A DNA stretch of 64,000 nucleotides, from the NCBI GenBank assembly GCA_028532985.1, contig JANCIK010000010.1, forward strand, positions 1,612,001 through 1,676,000, read 5' to 3'. The notes under the pieces were generated by a model that saw only the letters and a program-made list of their open reading frames with translations, searched no databases and had not been told where the DNA came from. The stretch comes from Stropharia rugosoannulata (lineage: Eukaryota; Basidiomycota; Agaricomycetes; Agaricales; Strophariaceae). Shown here piece after piece: positions 36,878-49,599 of this stretch (position 1 is the first letter of the stretch; each line of letters begins with the position of its first letter). Both the position numbers and the translations under genes were made by a program.

Positions 36878-39800
36878 TTACAGTTTTGGGATATGCACGC
36901 AACCCATACTAGAGACTTCATGTACACTATTCCTCGAGGTAAGAATGTCTATAACCGCCGAAATTTCCATGTAACTATCACTTGAAGCCGGGAGGAGTTT
37001 AGTCAATTGTTGAAGAAAATGCGTGCATCTTATCAAGCCCTTCGTGCATATTGTGTGTTGGAAGTATAGATGAACAGATCGGGAAAGGCTCTGGAGAGCT
37101 ACTGGCATCCAAATATTGCGCTGAGATCGGCACAATAATCGGAAGGAGTCACATATCGTCGTCTCATCGTGCAGCCATTGATCGGTTGACGTCCTGTGGA
37201 CTCTGTAGATCATAAGCTGCGCACGGTTATTGAGGAAACGAACTCTATGACGAAAAGTCATTGGACATAATTCCGTAGGACCCCGAATAACTCGTTCCAT
37301 CATCTCAAAAAGTTCTTCAGATTGAGATTGCCTATATTTCAAAAGCAGCGCGCTTCCCAGGCCGATGACGGAGTGAGAGTGGATAGATGTTCCGGAGGAG
37401 CTCGCTGACAACGCCTTGTTGTACAAATCGATGGCCTCGTCCAAATCCGCTTGTGACTCCCTGTGCTCAAAACGATCTAGAAGAACTTCTGCTAATCCTT
37501 CCAGAAATTCGGCATAGTCACCCCCACTGACAGGATATGCTTCGACTACACTCCTGTTCAGACGAACGGCTTCGTCAATATCTAGTTTGGCCCGAGTACG
37601 TTGAAATAGAGCAGAAAAATTGAGTGCCGAATAACGAAGAGTATATGAGTGGAAAGGAGACGATCTCGGTCGCAGTCCTACAGCCTGAAAAAGCATGCAT
37701 TTAGCCTCTTCGATATCAGCTATTAATCCATGATGCTCAAATCGGGCGCGCAGAGATTTTCCCAGATTCAGTAGACTTTGAGACCGATAATTATGCGGTG
37801 CTGGACGTGAAGCAAGAACTTCGCGATGCATATCGATGGCTTTGTCAATATCGTCTTGGACGTCGGTTATGTCGAATCGCATATGTAGAGCACAAGCCAA
37901 GTTATTGAGAGTCGATATCCTGCGCGCCGGATAATTATCCAGAATAGTCTGTAGTAGGTAGATCGCTTTATCAATATCGTTTCGTGTTGCATATAACTCA
38001 GTCCGAGAAATGAGGCAATTTGCAAGAGTGCCGAGAGCAAGAGGGTAATGAAGGTCATTAATTGATGACTCAACTGCGTGCTTATTCATTGAGATCGCCT
38101 TGTCCAAGTCGTCGATGTCTCCAGTCTTTTCAAATCGCATTCGAAGCGATTCTGCCAGCGTAGTCAGAGTAGGGAGGTGTTCCCGTCCTAGGGCAGAGTA
38201 CATTGATAGGGCCTCTGTAAGCATATTAATAGAATTTTCAAGGTCTTTGCTGAAAGATGTAGGTGTTATATGCCGTGCACGGAGAGCAGATCCTAAGAAA
38301 AACAAAGCCCGTGCGCGATCCAAATGGGAGAGAGCATTGTTTTCCAGGTGTTCAGTTTGCATATGAATGGCTTGCTTCAAATCATCCATGAAGCCCGACT
38401 GCTCATACCGCCGCCACAAGGCGAGTCCAAAATCACCAAATGCCTGGTTCTGTTCCAATCCGGTAGCCACAAAAAGATGACTTGAATGCAGGTAGAAATT
38501 GACCGCCATGTCAATTGATTTTTCAGGAAACGTTTCTTCAAGCAGTGTGCCAAATGCATGAGAGGCAAGATGGTAAAATGGCACCCACAAGTATATTCCA
38601 TTGCCCATGAGGTCCAGTAATGACATGTAGTTTGGAACCGGCGTTGAGTCGCGAAGGGACGCGTGCACCAAGTGTAACGGCCAATAGCATATCACGTATT
38701 GTGTCGATCTGTCCAGATCATGGTATGAAGAGGGCGGAGAATAATCTGGAGCAGATGTCAGCTCCACAAGTCGTGCCAGGCATTTCGAGGACACAGCAGA
38801 ATGAGCAGAGGTAAGATTGATATGAAATTGTTTGGATAAAGCAGATAAGTTTTGATGATTGATATAGTCCATGAATGACAAATGGAATCTCTGTGATGCA
38901 GGAAGTATGACGTCGGGGCTAGATGCGCTATATATCTCGAGCGATGCCAGTGAGGAGTGTACAGCCCAGGTTTGACGAGGGCTGAGCTGGAATGTCTCCG
39001 CGAATGTTTCCACGGACATGGTTTCCTGGACTACACACATAGCCTGGAAAACCGTTTGGAACCCCAAGATGCCCTTTCCTTCAAACAGGCGGGAGAGTGT
39101 TGCATGATATAGAGATGCCAGTTGATTCTCGGAGGTGATATTGTCTGACTCCTCGGTGGAGATTATCCGATACAGTAGTTGGTAGGAATCCTCACCATGC
39201 ATTTCATTTTCGAGAAAATTGCACACAGTTGCTGCCCAAATCATGAGACCGTCGGCGACCTTTGCCAAATTGCGGATATCTTCCAAAGATGGTTTGTACT
39301 CCCCCCAGTTAATCTTGGAGAACCTAGAAGAGAAATACTGGATCATGTTGGCTTGAGATACGCGCTGAAGGCATTTCCTTTCCACCCTATTTCCCAACAA
39401 AGCAAGCGACCGCTCTACGCATGGTTCAGGCCGACTCGTCAGTAATATTTTAATGCCAGAAAAATCGGAAATTCCAGATATGGCTTTCAGAATAAGCTCG
39501 ACGTTATGGCATTCATCGAGGGCGTCTAGGACAATGATGAGCGGTTGAGAAAGAGAAAGGGACTGAATGGGAGCAATGATGTATTTGGTCAGATAAGAAC
39601 TGAGCTCCTGGTGATTCGTGCTACCACAGCGCACGGCGTCTGCAATGGAAGGAACTGTCCGTGGGTGCAAAGATGCAAGCTCGCGTGCCATCGTATAGAT
39701 CATGCTGACAGGATTATGTTGAACGGCAGATCCGCGAGTGAAAAACGTTTGAGCTCCTAACAAGCCCATGTCCATAAGTTGATATACCAGTTGGTGAGCA

Positions 39801-41552
39801 ATGGACGATTTTCCGAGCCCTGCCGCTCCATATATGCATAACACAGGAACAGATGGGTCTTCCATCCAAGCTCCCACCTGCTGAAGAGCTTCGCTATGTA
39901 AATCTGCAAAGAAGTCGTCCCGACTGCCCTGAAAGAATTCATGTTCGGGTAAACTTCTGATGATATCCATGTCTACTAAAGCATAAGTGTGAATAGCATA
40001 TACGAACAATCCCACTTGCTTACCAAGCTTGTCGTTCACATTGCGCGAAAGCGCGCGTATATCAGACGACTGGAGGATGTGTGTCTTCAACTAGAGCGTG
40101 GATGAGAGTCATAACAGGTACGAGCCTGATAGACATCACCTGAAACTGCTCAATAGCATTCTGGAGGTCAACCTTCAATTGAACCACATTCTCACTATCT
40201 CTTCCGTGCTGTAAAAATCGAGTAACTAAGGACCGCTCCGACAAGTGTATGCAGCTTTTTACAATGACTTTGAGTGTACTGCAAATTGTCAGTGCACGAT
40301 TCAAGACGCTAAACTATGAGCCACACTTAGTAAATTCTGTAAATGCCTTTGCATGGAATTCTGATGGTACTATGTCGTGTTCGCTCATGAAGGCAGTCAC
40401 CGATAAAACAAAGTCTGCAGCAGCTATCGAAAGTTCATGCCAGTCTTGGTAGTTGCTCCGAGTTCGCTAGAGTGAAGGAACGGGACATTCAATAATTCGC
40501 TCGCGTGTTCATGCCTGCAGTTCAATACCCTTACCTGTACTGCGGCCATCATGAATGCAACAGAAGCAATAATTGGTCTGACGCAAGAAGGTGGAACGAG
40601 ACTGCTTGCATCCTTAGCAATATCGAGGATGGTAAAAGAGGCATCAATGACAGAATCCAACTTTTCGCGATTGAGAAGACATTTGTAACTGGCATTATTT
40701 GTTTCTTTAATAAAAGAGCAGCACTCCTACGTGGAATTTAAAAGAGCTTTTGGACAGAGAGTAGTAGAGATTCACCTTCACCGATTCAACAATGTTGCAC
40801 AATCGCAATAGAAGAGTCCGTATCTGAATCAGTTGATGTGTATTGATAGAATCGTCGTTACTGGTGATGAGATTTGTCGACTCAAGAAGGGTTTGAAGTT
40901 CGTTGAAACAGCTAATACCATGCCCATGTTAGTCAAAGCCGACCAATGGTTACATAGAATACATACCTTAGGTACTCATTGATAGCAGCATGGGTGTCTG
41001 GCGCAATGATGGGTTGGTCAACTTGGGTGATGGCCAAAATAAGTGATCCGAATATCTCCGTTAGTTTAGCCACCACTGAGGTTATACCCACGTTCTGGAC
41101 ACGGTTCGTCAGTCAAACTTCTATGCAAATGAAGGTATAACATAGGCCGCTGTGTTACTAACCTTGAATTTCAAATGGCTAAGCTTCCAGGTCATCATGA
41201 CTGCCTCCTTAAAATCCCTATTTTCCAGGAGAACAAAGGCAATGGCAAGTTTTTGAATGTCCTGCCTCTGTTGTGCTCTCCCCCCTCGTTTGTATGAATA
41301 CGAAACTTTCACCTCTCCGGGAGTAGAAAACTGGTTGCTCAAGCCTAGAGAACATGGCAAGCTTAGAAATACGGAAACGTGAGTTAGAGCCTTGAATATA
41401 CATATGGGTTCATTCAGAGTCCCGTCACTACTAAGAGAAGTCGCCGGGGCATCTGAATCCGTGGTACCGGAAGTGGTATACCGCGATTTACGCAGTTTTG
41501 AATGCAGAGTAGAAGTGATAGGCGATGCTAGCCTACTAAGAACAGGAAGCAT
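36878..41552 (-). CDS. NLR-like STAND protein: helical N-terminus, NACHT, TPR repeats
   Basis: Nine exons, 41552-41402, 41344-41163, 41094-40967, 40911-40776, 40726-40535, 40466-40327, 40278-40140, 40090-40024 and 39975-36878, join in frame to 1,410 residues. Residues 1-400 are helical with no named domain (ASFTILDIAKDASSLVP, RPIIASVAFMMAAVQ, AADFVLSVTAFMSEHD). The NACHT NTPase follows: Walker A GAAGLGKSS (about residues 428-436), Walker B LIIVLDALDE, sensor KILLTSRPEP. The C-terminus from about residue 930 carries degenerate TPR-like repeats with the phrase DIDDLDKAI/DIDKAI. Fungal NLR-like proteins sense non-self or damage and trigger cell death. The effector type at this N-terminus is unknown. 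An in-frame ATG further upstream (MKDKVANFKS) is cut off by a TGA. Confidence 0.88.
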
Positions 41553-42499
41553 TTTGCTCTCAGAACGGATTCAAGAGCGGCCTTTTTTAAAGAGCAGTGT
41601 TGACTTGAAGTTGGCAACTTTATCTTTCATTGACGCTCAAACGTCAAGCCGGGAATCATCGCCAAGGATCAATCGATTGAGGTTAATTCTCACTGGGGAT
41701 TAACTTTGAAGCAGTGTATCCTGAAAATTTCATGCCCGACGCCACTCGAACTTGAGTAGCTTGGTTGTAGTCTTTTAGACCGAGTGTCCCGCGTTAGTAA
41801 GCGTCCGAACTGTCAGTTATATGTCAAAGCAGAAAGGGAAAAGGTCACTAAGCGGGGCAATACTTAAGTTACTATAGAATAATCTTAATTCTATAGCCTC
41901 TTCATTGGATATAACTCGTATGCCATGGCCGAGGAGTTCAAGAACAGTCACTAGTAAACATCCGTTCCCTACGTATCGTATTTCGCTCTGTCGTAGACCA
42001 TATACACAGAGCGCGTGGCGCTATGACAGAAAGACTGAAAACATACTGCTATCCACCGAGCAAAGCCGACATAATTGGACAGCTCACCCTTCAAACAATT
42101 GACAGTATCTACGGGAAGACGAGGGACTCCGTGAAATGCGCAGGGAAAACTCGGAATTTCGGGCTTGACTTGACCCACAAGTATATTTTCATCCACACAA
42201 CAACCGACGAACATGAAAACACAGCTTTGTGTGGTACCTAGTGTTAGACCCAAATAATTGTTGAGCTAAGTAAAGTATCGAATAACACACGAGCACGAGG
42301 ACTGACAAGATTAAGCACTGGATCTACTACAGATTTAGAATATGATGGTCCCGAAAGAGAAATCAGGTCAAAAAAGATTACATCGTACAAAGTGATCAAC
42401 GGCGATAACAAAGGGAAAATCAAAGACAGGTCATGGGTGGCACATGTACATACAAACGATAGATTACAGGTCCGCCAGAAGGCAAGATACTGCGGTTGA
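41553..42499. other. Intergenic upstream of NLR
   Basis: It holds the promoter of the NLR-like gene and the 3' flank of the LIM gene. Short open frames at 41905-42253 on both strands look random. Nothing was recognised. Confidence 0.4.
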
Positions 42500-44320
42500 T
42501 TAGCCGCCCGCCTTTCCGAGCAAAGCGTACCCCCCGCCCTGGGGACCATATGTCTATACCCCAAAATTAGTCAGACGTGGGGCCGGTATTATATTGAAGT
42601 CATGAAACAGAAACGCACCCTGTTATAGCAGCGCGCACAAAAGACGGCGCCTTCGTGGTCCCGCAGACTCCGCGAGTCGAGCGATGTGCCACAATCTGTA
42701 CACCGCAGACACGCCTTATGAAATGTCTTGTTCACAGCTTTAACCTGCAGAAGAGATCGTGCGTTAGCGCGCAATACTGGAATACGGCATAACTGAGGGT
42801 GCGAAAATAAGCGCCTATGATATATGACGTAAGTCATAGGCAAGCTCAGCTCAGATGAAATTCGCGTGGGCTGAAGGCAGTCCCACGAACGTTAAAAGTG
42901 GACTAGCCCAAAACTAGCCCTCTCTACAAGCAAGCGAAAACAAACCACTCACCTGTTCTGCAAAATATACCTTCCCATTACATCGCGCGCAAAGTGGTGT
43001 CTCCCCGCCGCCCCACCGCATGGCGCCAGTGCCTGTCCCATGCGCCCGGATAGGTGAAGTAGTCGCACCCCCTGTCCCAGTACGCGCAGGGCTAAGCGCA
43101 ACACCGTAACGGGTCCCAGTGAACGAGACGCGCACGGGGGACGCGTCCCGCGCGCTCCCGGTGGCATCAGGCGTTGAGCCTGCAGCCGTGCCAGAGGGCG
43201 ATTCGACACGAGGGGAGGGACTGGTAGGTGACCCAAGACGTGCAGAGGGACTGGTAGGTGATGCTATACGCGGATGCGGACTCGCGTGGTTGTAGGCGTT
43301 GCCGCGCGCTGCGCTAAGGGAGAGAGAAACGGTGCGTACAGGGCTCGGCTCATGTCTATCGCTAGCTGCGACTGCTTCACGCTCAAAGTTACGGTTATCC
43401 GCACGTGCTGGGGTGGGTGGTGCGAGAGCTTGGGTTAGCGCATCATGCACTTCAAGCTCGTCATGCTCTTCCTCTGCTTCATCCAGTTCTGCAGATCTCA
43501 TGTCTGAGTCGAAACTGTGTTGCACTGCAGCGGCCTGACCCTCGTCGTCGTCTTCCCAGGCAGGCGCCCTCACCACCCCTTGCTCCTGTATAATTGCTCG
43601 TGGGGCCAGACTCGCAGCTGATCCTACAGGTCTACTGGGTCCCGCAGCTGGGACACTGCGCGCCCAAAAGCTTGGCTGTGGAGCTGCGCGCGGGGGCGTC
43701 GTCGGGTTGCGCGACTCTACACCATTCGTTCCGGTAAAACTTCCCGTGAATCTGCCGCTGCTGGTGGGTGTATGACGCAAGGGTGAGTGGTTGACCAGTG
43801 AGGGTGAGGTGGGCGATGCGGGCGGGGATACCTGAGGTAGGTTCGCGTGCCGCAGATCGCGCGTCCCAAAGAGCTTTAAGTGACAAGACTTGCTGCATAG
43901 ATATTCCTCAGCGAGAAGCCAGTTATTGCGGATGTATATGCGCACCAGTACGGCTGTGGATTGAGTGTCAGGCCGCATTGATTGATTTTAAATTGCAACG
44001 CACCTGTTCATCGTGTTCAAGAAGGGTGTAAGAGTCAAGCCGCTTGTTGCATGACATACATGCCAGACATGGCTTTACGATGCATTAGATATGAGAGAAA
44101 TTTTCCCAAATCGATATCTTCACCTTGTGATAATGCTATCGCGACAACAAGTTAGTACATCCCGTCGTCAATTGTACACCGTAATGACGAACCTTCCGCC
44201 CAGGGCCCATCGTCTACCGCAAGTTAGATTCAAAGGAGCCATTATACAGGAGAAATGTACCTGTTCCGCTTGATAAACAAGCTTCGAGCATCTGGGGCAT
44301 ACTGGAGTACCGCCGTACAT
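42500..44320 (-). CDS. Two-LIM-domain protein (CRP-like) with long disordered linker
   Basis: LIM domains are double zinc fingers that mediate protein contacts, often with actin or transcription complexes. Seven exons, 44320-44261, 44213-44193, 44135-44124, 44072-44004, 43906-42953, 42744-42619 and 42538-42500, give 426 residues in frame. LIM1 spans residues 8-80: CPRC, then HKPCLACMSC across exons 3 and 4, then CSKSCHLKLFGTRDLRHANL. Exons 2 and 3 are microexons of 21 and 12 nt that encode TMGPGRK and HYHK, the residues that supply the zinc-binding His. A Ser/Pro/Ala-rich linker of about 265 residues follows. LIM2 begins at CARCNGKVYFAEQ and continues FHKACLRCTDC and FCARCYNR. The last 12 residues (GGGYALLGKAGG) fit fungal CRP-type ends. 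Confidence 0.9.
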
Positions 44321-45290
44321 CGTGTTGCGATTGTGATGGTTCAGTGCAAGTTGCAGCAACGTCATGCTTACCCGAATTACATGCTCTGTCGGCAACTGCC
44401 GCCGCAAGAACTCTTTGCAAGCCTTGTTGAGGAATCGTCCATGATATGATTCTGGATGTAGAACTCAGAAGAAATGCTACATAGAATCATCAGTTATGTT
44501 AGCTCAGGCTGGGAGATGCTATTCTCAGTTGAGTGTCTTGGGCCACGGGAGCTCCCTGAAACTGTGGCAGACTTCATAAGGTCAAGTCCATAACTGTATG
44601 TTACAGCCTAAAGCAGACAGCGCATGGGATCACGCAGTGGGCGCCGAGCCTACCCAAGCAAGAACGACACTCCCTTCCTACCGAACATCATTGATTGACC
44701 CATAACCATCCATGGATTTCCTCCCCGAGAAGTCTGTAGTATGTATCGTCTTTACACACCCGCTCCCTGGCACATAGTGTATATTACGGTTCCCTCGCAC
44801 CACCATAGACCAGCATCTTGAAGGGTCTGAGAACGAGTAGCAAGGTATGATAGTGAGATGCCTCCAAGAAGACAAGGGACCCAATGAATGCATTGTACAG
44901 AACAAACTACAGCTACGTGGACGTGGCGCAAACGTAAAGAAAGAACATGAAGATGAGAATTCATAGTTTATATCTGGAAGGATAATGCCGTCAGCACAAT
45001 GTTCATGGTTGCCAATCATCCAAAATAAAAAGAGATGAGCAAGGTCAGCGCTGCCTTCTGATTGGCCGGCGATTGCCTCGATAACTTCATTGGCTAATCA
45101 CGTGGGTAAAACGCACATGGGAGATGCGATGAAATAGACATGAAACGTCGATGATTGCGTACACGGAAGACTGAAGGAGCCAATGACAGCACTTTGGGGG
45201 CAAATAGACATAGACTTGCAAAGAGCGATCCCACGCAACGTAGCCCTTGAAAGCACAGAGAAAATAAGAGGGAGGACGGGTACCCACATC
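44321..45290. other. Intergenic between LIM gene start and eIF5A stop
   Basis: The distal part is probably the eIF5A 3' UTR and the proximal part the LIM promoter. No gene, repeat or RNA was recognised. Confidence 0.45.
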
Positions 45291-46077
45291 TTAACCCGAC
45301 TTGGGTGCCTCCTTGAAGGAGATGGCCTGTTCCTCATTCATGGCGGAGATGATGGTGACAAGGAGGTCCTTGCCTTCATCGAAGCCGGCTTGGATTTCCT
45401 TGCCGATGTCGCCTTCAGGGACCTTGACATCGTCTTTCGAGTTTCCATCCTGGTCCATCAAGTTAAGGAAACCGTCATCGATGTTGACCTGGAGAGCGAG
45501 GCAAGTCAGTCATGTTGTGTGTGCAGAAAGGGATAACACCATGTCGAGATAGAGAAGAAGCGAGAGAGGGGCACGCACGAGCTGGTATTCGTTACGCTTG
45601 ACGTTGGGGACATCCATGTTGTGGGTGGAAGGGCAGATATCTTCCTGTAAGACCGCCGTCGATGTATTTAGAAAGGATCCATGGTCAGCTCCCATGCAAA
45701 GAACATACCATCTTCTTGCCAGTGAAGATCTGCAGGATAAAGGATGAGCATGCGCCCGAAGACAGCTGAAAAGAAAACGTACATCGATGGCGACGAGATG
45801 GACCTTAGCGTGACCGTGCTTGCCGGTTTTGGAGGTCGACATGTCGACGATCTTGCAGGGGCGGGCTGGGATCGTGGTAAGAATTGACGGCAGGCGCAGC
45901 TGGGCGGGACGTACACTTGATGCAGACATGTCCGTTCTTGCGAAGAGCAGAGCACTGCATGGGGTAGGTCAACGACGCACCCGAGGCGGCCTAGAGAACG
46001 ATGAGAGGCGATATTCAGGAAAGCAGTAGACGACGTACCGCCTCGAAGGTCTGGTTGTGGCTCTCATCGTCAGACAT
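45291..46077 (-). CDS. EIF5A: Translation factor eIF5A
   Basis: eIF5A promotes peptide bond formation at stalled ribosomes and is the only protein carrying hypusine. Six exons, 46077-46039, 45990-45915, 45865-45783, 45729-45709, 45644-45579 and 45488-45291, give 160 residues, the normal length. The hypusination site is the Lys in [12 protein letters not shown]. Other hallmarks are [41 protein letters not shown] and the C-terminal OB-like part ([16 protein letters not shown]). Exon 4 is a 21-nt microexon (IFTGKKM). Many introns in a short, highly expressed gene are usual in basidiomycetes. Confidence 0.96.
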
Positions 46078-46832
46078 TTTTGTAGAGTGTGAGTGGGCGG
46101 CGTCGAGGTGGGTGGTGAGGACGAACAAACTCCAAAAATTTCACTCGCAGCCGCCTTTCAATCTCCGATTATCAATCATCTTATGTCAGCTCAATCATTT
46201 TCCATATCAGGCAATGCCCACACCGCCACCAACTTGGTGGACGACTCGCAACTTCCGGGTCAGTAACGGGATCGACAACAACTAGAGCTTTCCTGAAGGC
46301 TGGAGTAGATCGCAAAATTGGACCCTGTACGGACTTTTGCGTGGCCGGAAAGTAAGGTTTTAAACGTTTAAATCACTAATTTTCGGATCCGGATTCCGAA
46401 TAGTTATGCTTGAGTTAGGTACCCTGAACACGCTGCTGGGTCAGTGGTAAGTACTGTACTTAGTCAAGTTCATGATTCTCATTCCTCAGGTGTGTTATAC
46501 CAAGCAGTTCTGCCGGATATAGTATGTAGCAGTCTATCCCATACCATAGCACTTATCCTGAGCTGCTTTTAGTATTGACATCAATACAATTTACGGGCTT
46601 CCCAAAGCCTCGTGTCGGTGGACTCGGAGTATCTTAATAAATTGGTGGCAAGTCCTGCTTATGCCGTCACGGTGGCGACAATCTATCAAATGCATTGTTT
46701 CGAACTTGGTCAGTGGCGAGAACAAGATCCCAATTCCAACGGCAATTTCTCGTTGTGAACCACTGGGAGCCACTCAAACGCCCGTCCGAATTAAGGTACT
46801 TCATATGTGCGTCTTTCAATATACGCAGCAAA
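46078..46832. other. Intergenic, eIF5A promoter region
   Basis: It contains the promoter of eIF5A and the 3' flank of the membrane-protein gene. A G/C-poor stretch with no open gene. No clear motif was found. Confidence 0.45.
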
Positions 46833-49599
46833 CTACTCTTCTACTTCCTCTTGTTTAACATGTGGGTAGATCTTCGCCTGCCACGCCAATGCAGCAGCCA
46901 AAACGAACTCTACAACGGTAGACAAATGCAGAACGTCGTCGACCAGCAAGCTTCCGAAAATGTTCGGACTCATTAAGACCATCAAGCTCCCCGTGGTAAA
47001 GCAGGCCATATACGCCTTGATTTTGTAAGCTCCCGCGAACTTCTTCGCGCGGAAGTTTAGGACGAGCTGGAGGCTCATACCCACCGCGTGTGCGGGCTGA
47101 GTTAGCAAAGCATGCAGCATGCCTATCGTTTTGTCGGTGCGCGACATAGGTGGCGCGCTGACTCCCCGCGAGATTAGAACGAAGAGTTCAAAGTGTTGAA
47201 AGGTGAAATACACTGCGGCCGATGCTGCATACGCCTAAACACATAAAATATTAGTATGGCCGGATTGCATTCAAAAGATGAGATATCTCTGACCGTGGCT
47301 GTAGCGTACCAAGGCGTGCGCGTCTCCACGCGCTGACTAGCGCGTTCGGCATGGGTCGCTTTAGCGATACGTATCCTTGGAATCCGTGAACTCCACTGCA
47401 GCTCCGCGCGCGTTATAGTCTTTAACATCCAAATCGTGGACATATAGAGCACAATGTCCACGTGGAACAGTGCGGCTGTTATCCAGCCAAAGAAGCCGGG
47501 CTGGGTGCTTTGAACCTCGGATGCCACATCAAGCGCGTGGCTCACTAAAGTCTGAGCAATAAGTAGGGCAGTACCAGGGATGCTTATGCCGGCTGTCGTG
47601 GAACGAGTGTACCAGTATTTAATATCAAGAAAGAATTCGAAGAAAAAGACGAACATCCTACAAACCAAAGTAGGCATCAGTAAAATATCCACTAAAGAAG
47701 ATGTCAGGTTTTACGCAGTGGCATAAATAACCGAATAGAGCCTTGGGTGAGAGCCACTTTCAAGTCGATGTCTAAATAATGCGTCTGACATAAAATGGTA
47801 TTGTTCAGCAAGGTTGCCATTGGAAAGTGCCAAAGAGGCTCACTGATGTAGATATGCTTATCCTGCTCTCTATGTAAGTCATACTCGGTCGCACTCATAT
47901 TCCGGCCCTCATGCACGGCTAGAAGAGCCAATGCCATATTGCTCTGCGTAACCAGTTTTGCGGGAGTCCTTCCAGAAAACGCGATGTTCCAGGTGATGTT
48001 CATAGTGTCTTTGTCTTCCACTGTCACAGGATATTTCGAATTCGGACAAACTTCGCGGGTAACTGGGACTCGCGTGAGGTCCTGGAGTGGGAAGTGTCTG
48101 TTAGCTGTGTTGTAAGCCATAAAGACTGTTTAGTGGGCTAACCAGAGGTCCGCTAGCATGGAAGGAATAATCCATGTAGGGCCCATAAGCCCACTGTGTC
48201 GTTTTCGTGCCCGTGTCTTCGTCGGTAGTTCGTAGCTTGATTCGGGTCTCCAAGTTCCCATTCGTCCCATACACCCTGTCTCTCATACAGCTCGTCCATG
48301 ATGGTTGTTGGACCGCAAACAAAGAGCCTACTGTTGGCGACCTCCATTGGCCACACTACATGGCAGGTCAGATAAAACTCACAGGCAGCTAATAACTGCC
48401 AGTAAAGTGACATACAGATTTCTCGGAAAGCTTCAAATGCTCACGGTCGTACGCTCTGCGGTTGAAAATATCCGTTCTGTCGACAACGCGTATATGGGTA
48501 CTGTGATTTATCCGCGTCATATCAGCTTTACGAGTGTAAAGACCCAATGAAACAGCGCTGCAATACCTGGTAACAACGTACGGGTGGGCCCCTGTGGGCG
48601 ACCTGAATCTGGTTGACCTGTAAGGATCCAGTGGAGACGGCTGGGGGAACTGCGCCTGTGTCATGGTCTGAGGTTCATCCCAGTTGTCATTACTGTCATC
48701 TTCTGTATCATCTTCTGATGCGGATTTGTCTAGGCGCCCACCCTCACACTTCGTTGGTATAGGATGGAATTCCAACAGTGGAACGAAGATCCCATATGAA
48801 TCAATAATTTCATCAATGAGACTTCGATTCTCACTTGCGCTATAGGTTCAATGAGACACTATACCATTATAAGGTCTGTCACTGACACAGCACTTACTGA
48901 GGCGGCCTCATAGGCGGCATCTGGGCGCTTGCCGGGATCCACGATGAGTAATTCACCGCCTTCATCAACGGAGACGGTTCATTCGGGACGAGCACAAAAG
49001 AGGCTCGGAGATCATAACTCCATAGCTCTGCGTTCCTGCTGTTACTCTCAAAGGTCAGCATCAATGCCAAATCATCAACAAAATAACCAAACGCACAAAA
49101 CCTCCGTGGGTATGGTCAAGTTGACATTGGTAGAAGCTATCTTGTCGCACAGCCGCAGCCCTCGAAAAACGGTATCGGAAAAGACAGGCTCTTCAGTTAG
49201 TCGCGGTGGTATGGGGTCCATCTTCAAGCGTCGCTTGAATGCTCCTAGTGACTCGTCCACATCAGTCTCGACAGTGGTGTCATTCGCCTCGGGCACATCC
49301 TGCTTCAGCCAGACTGTTGCTACGATGTCGAACGTCTGATCACTATCAATCAACGGGCGCACAACGTCGTTTGGGTTGTATGGCGCGCTGAGGTCCTGGT
49401 GTAGGTGATGGTTGGGGGAAATTAGGGACCTTGTCACTGTACGGATAAGTTGAAAGGCAAAGTAGGTAGCAGTTAGACAGACAAGGATGAATACTGTCCA
49501 CAGAGTATGTCGGCATGTGAGCTTCGCGCGTCGTCGCGGTTTAGGCCCGGGGTCCAAGCCGAGTTGTGAGGTTGAGTTTGGGGGTGTAGTGAAGACCAT
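46833..49599 (-). CDS. Uncharacterised multi-pass membrane protein
   Basis: Seven exons, 49599-49102, 49046-48898, 48839-48416, 48355-48143, 48081-47732, 47657-47294 and 47234-46833, join exactly to 799 residues. A single transmembrane helix lies near residues 32-52 (TVFILVCLTATYFAFQLI) behind a basic N-terminus (PRRRAKLTCRH). About 450 residues follow with several N-x-S/T sites (NDTT, NYSS, NHST, NITW), as expected for a lumenal or extracellular domain. An acidic loop (SEDDTEDDSND) sits inside it. The last 300 residues contain five or six hydrophobic helices (FVFFFEFFLDIKYW, ALLIAQTLVSHAL, ALFHVDIVLYMSTIW, TGSLMVLMSPNIFG, VVEFVLAAALAWQA). I do not recognise the family; a receptor or transporter-like role is possible. 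The fifth intron uses a weak donor, GTTATT. Confidence 0.75.

Noticed and set aside
43299..43593. Plus-strand open frames opposite the LIM linker
   Set aside because: Antisense of a GC-rich Ser/Pro/Ala coding region; no independent signals.
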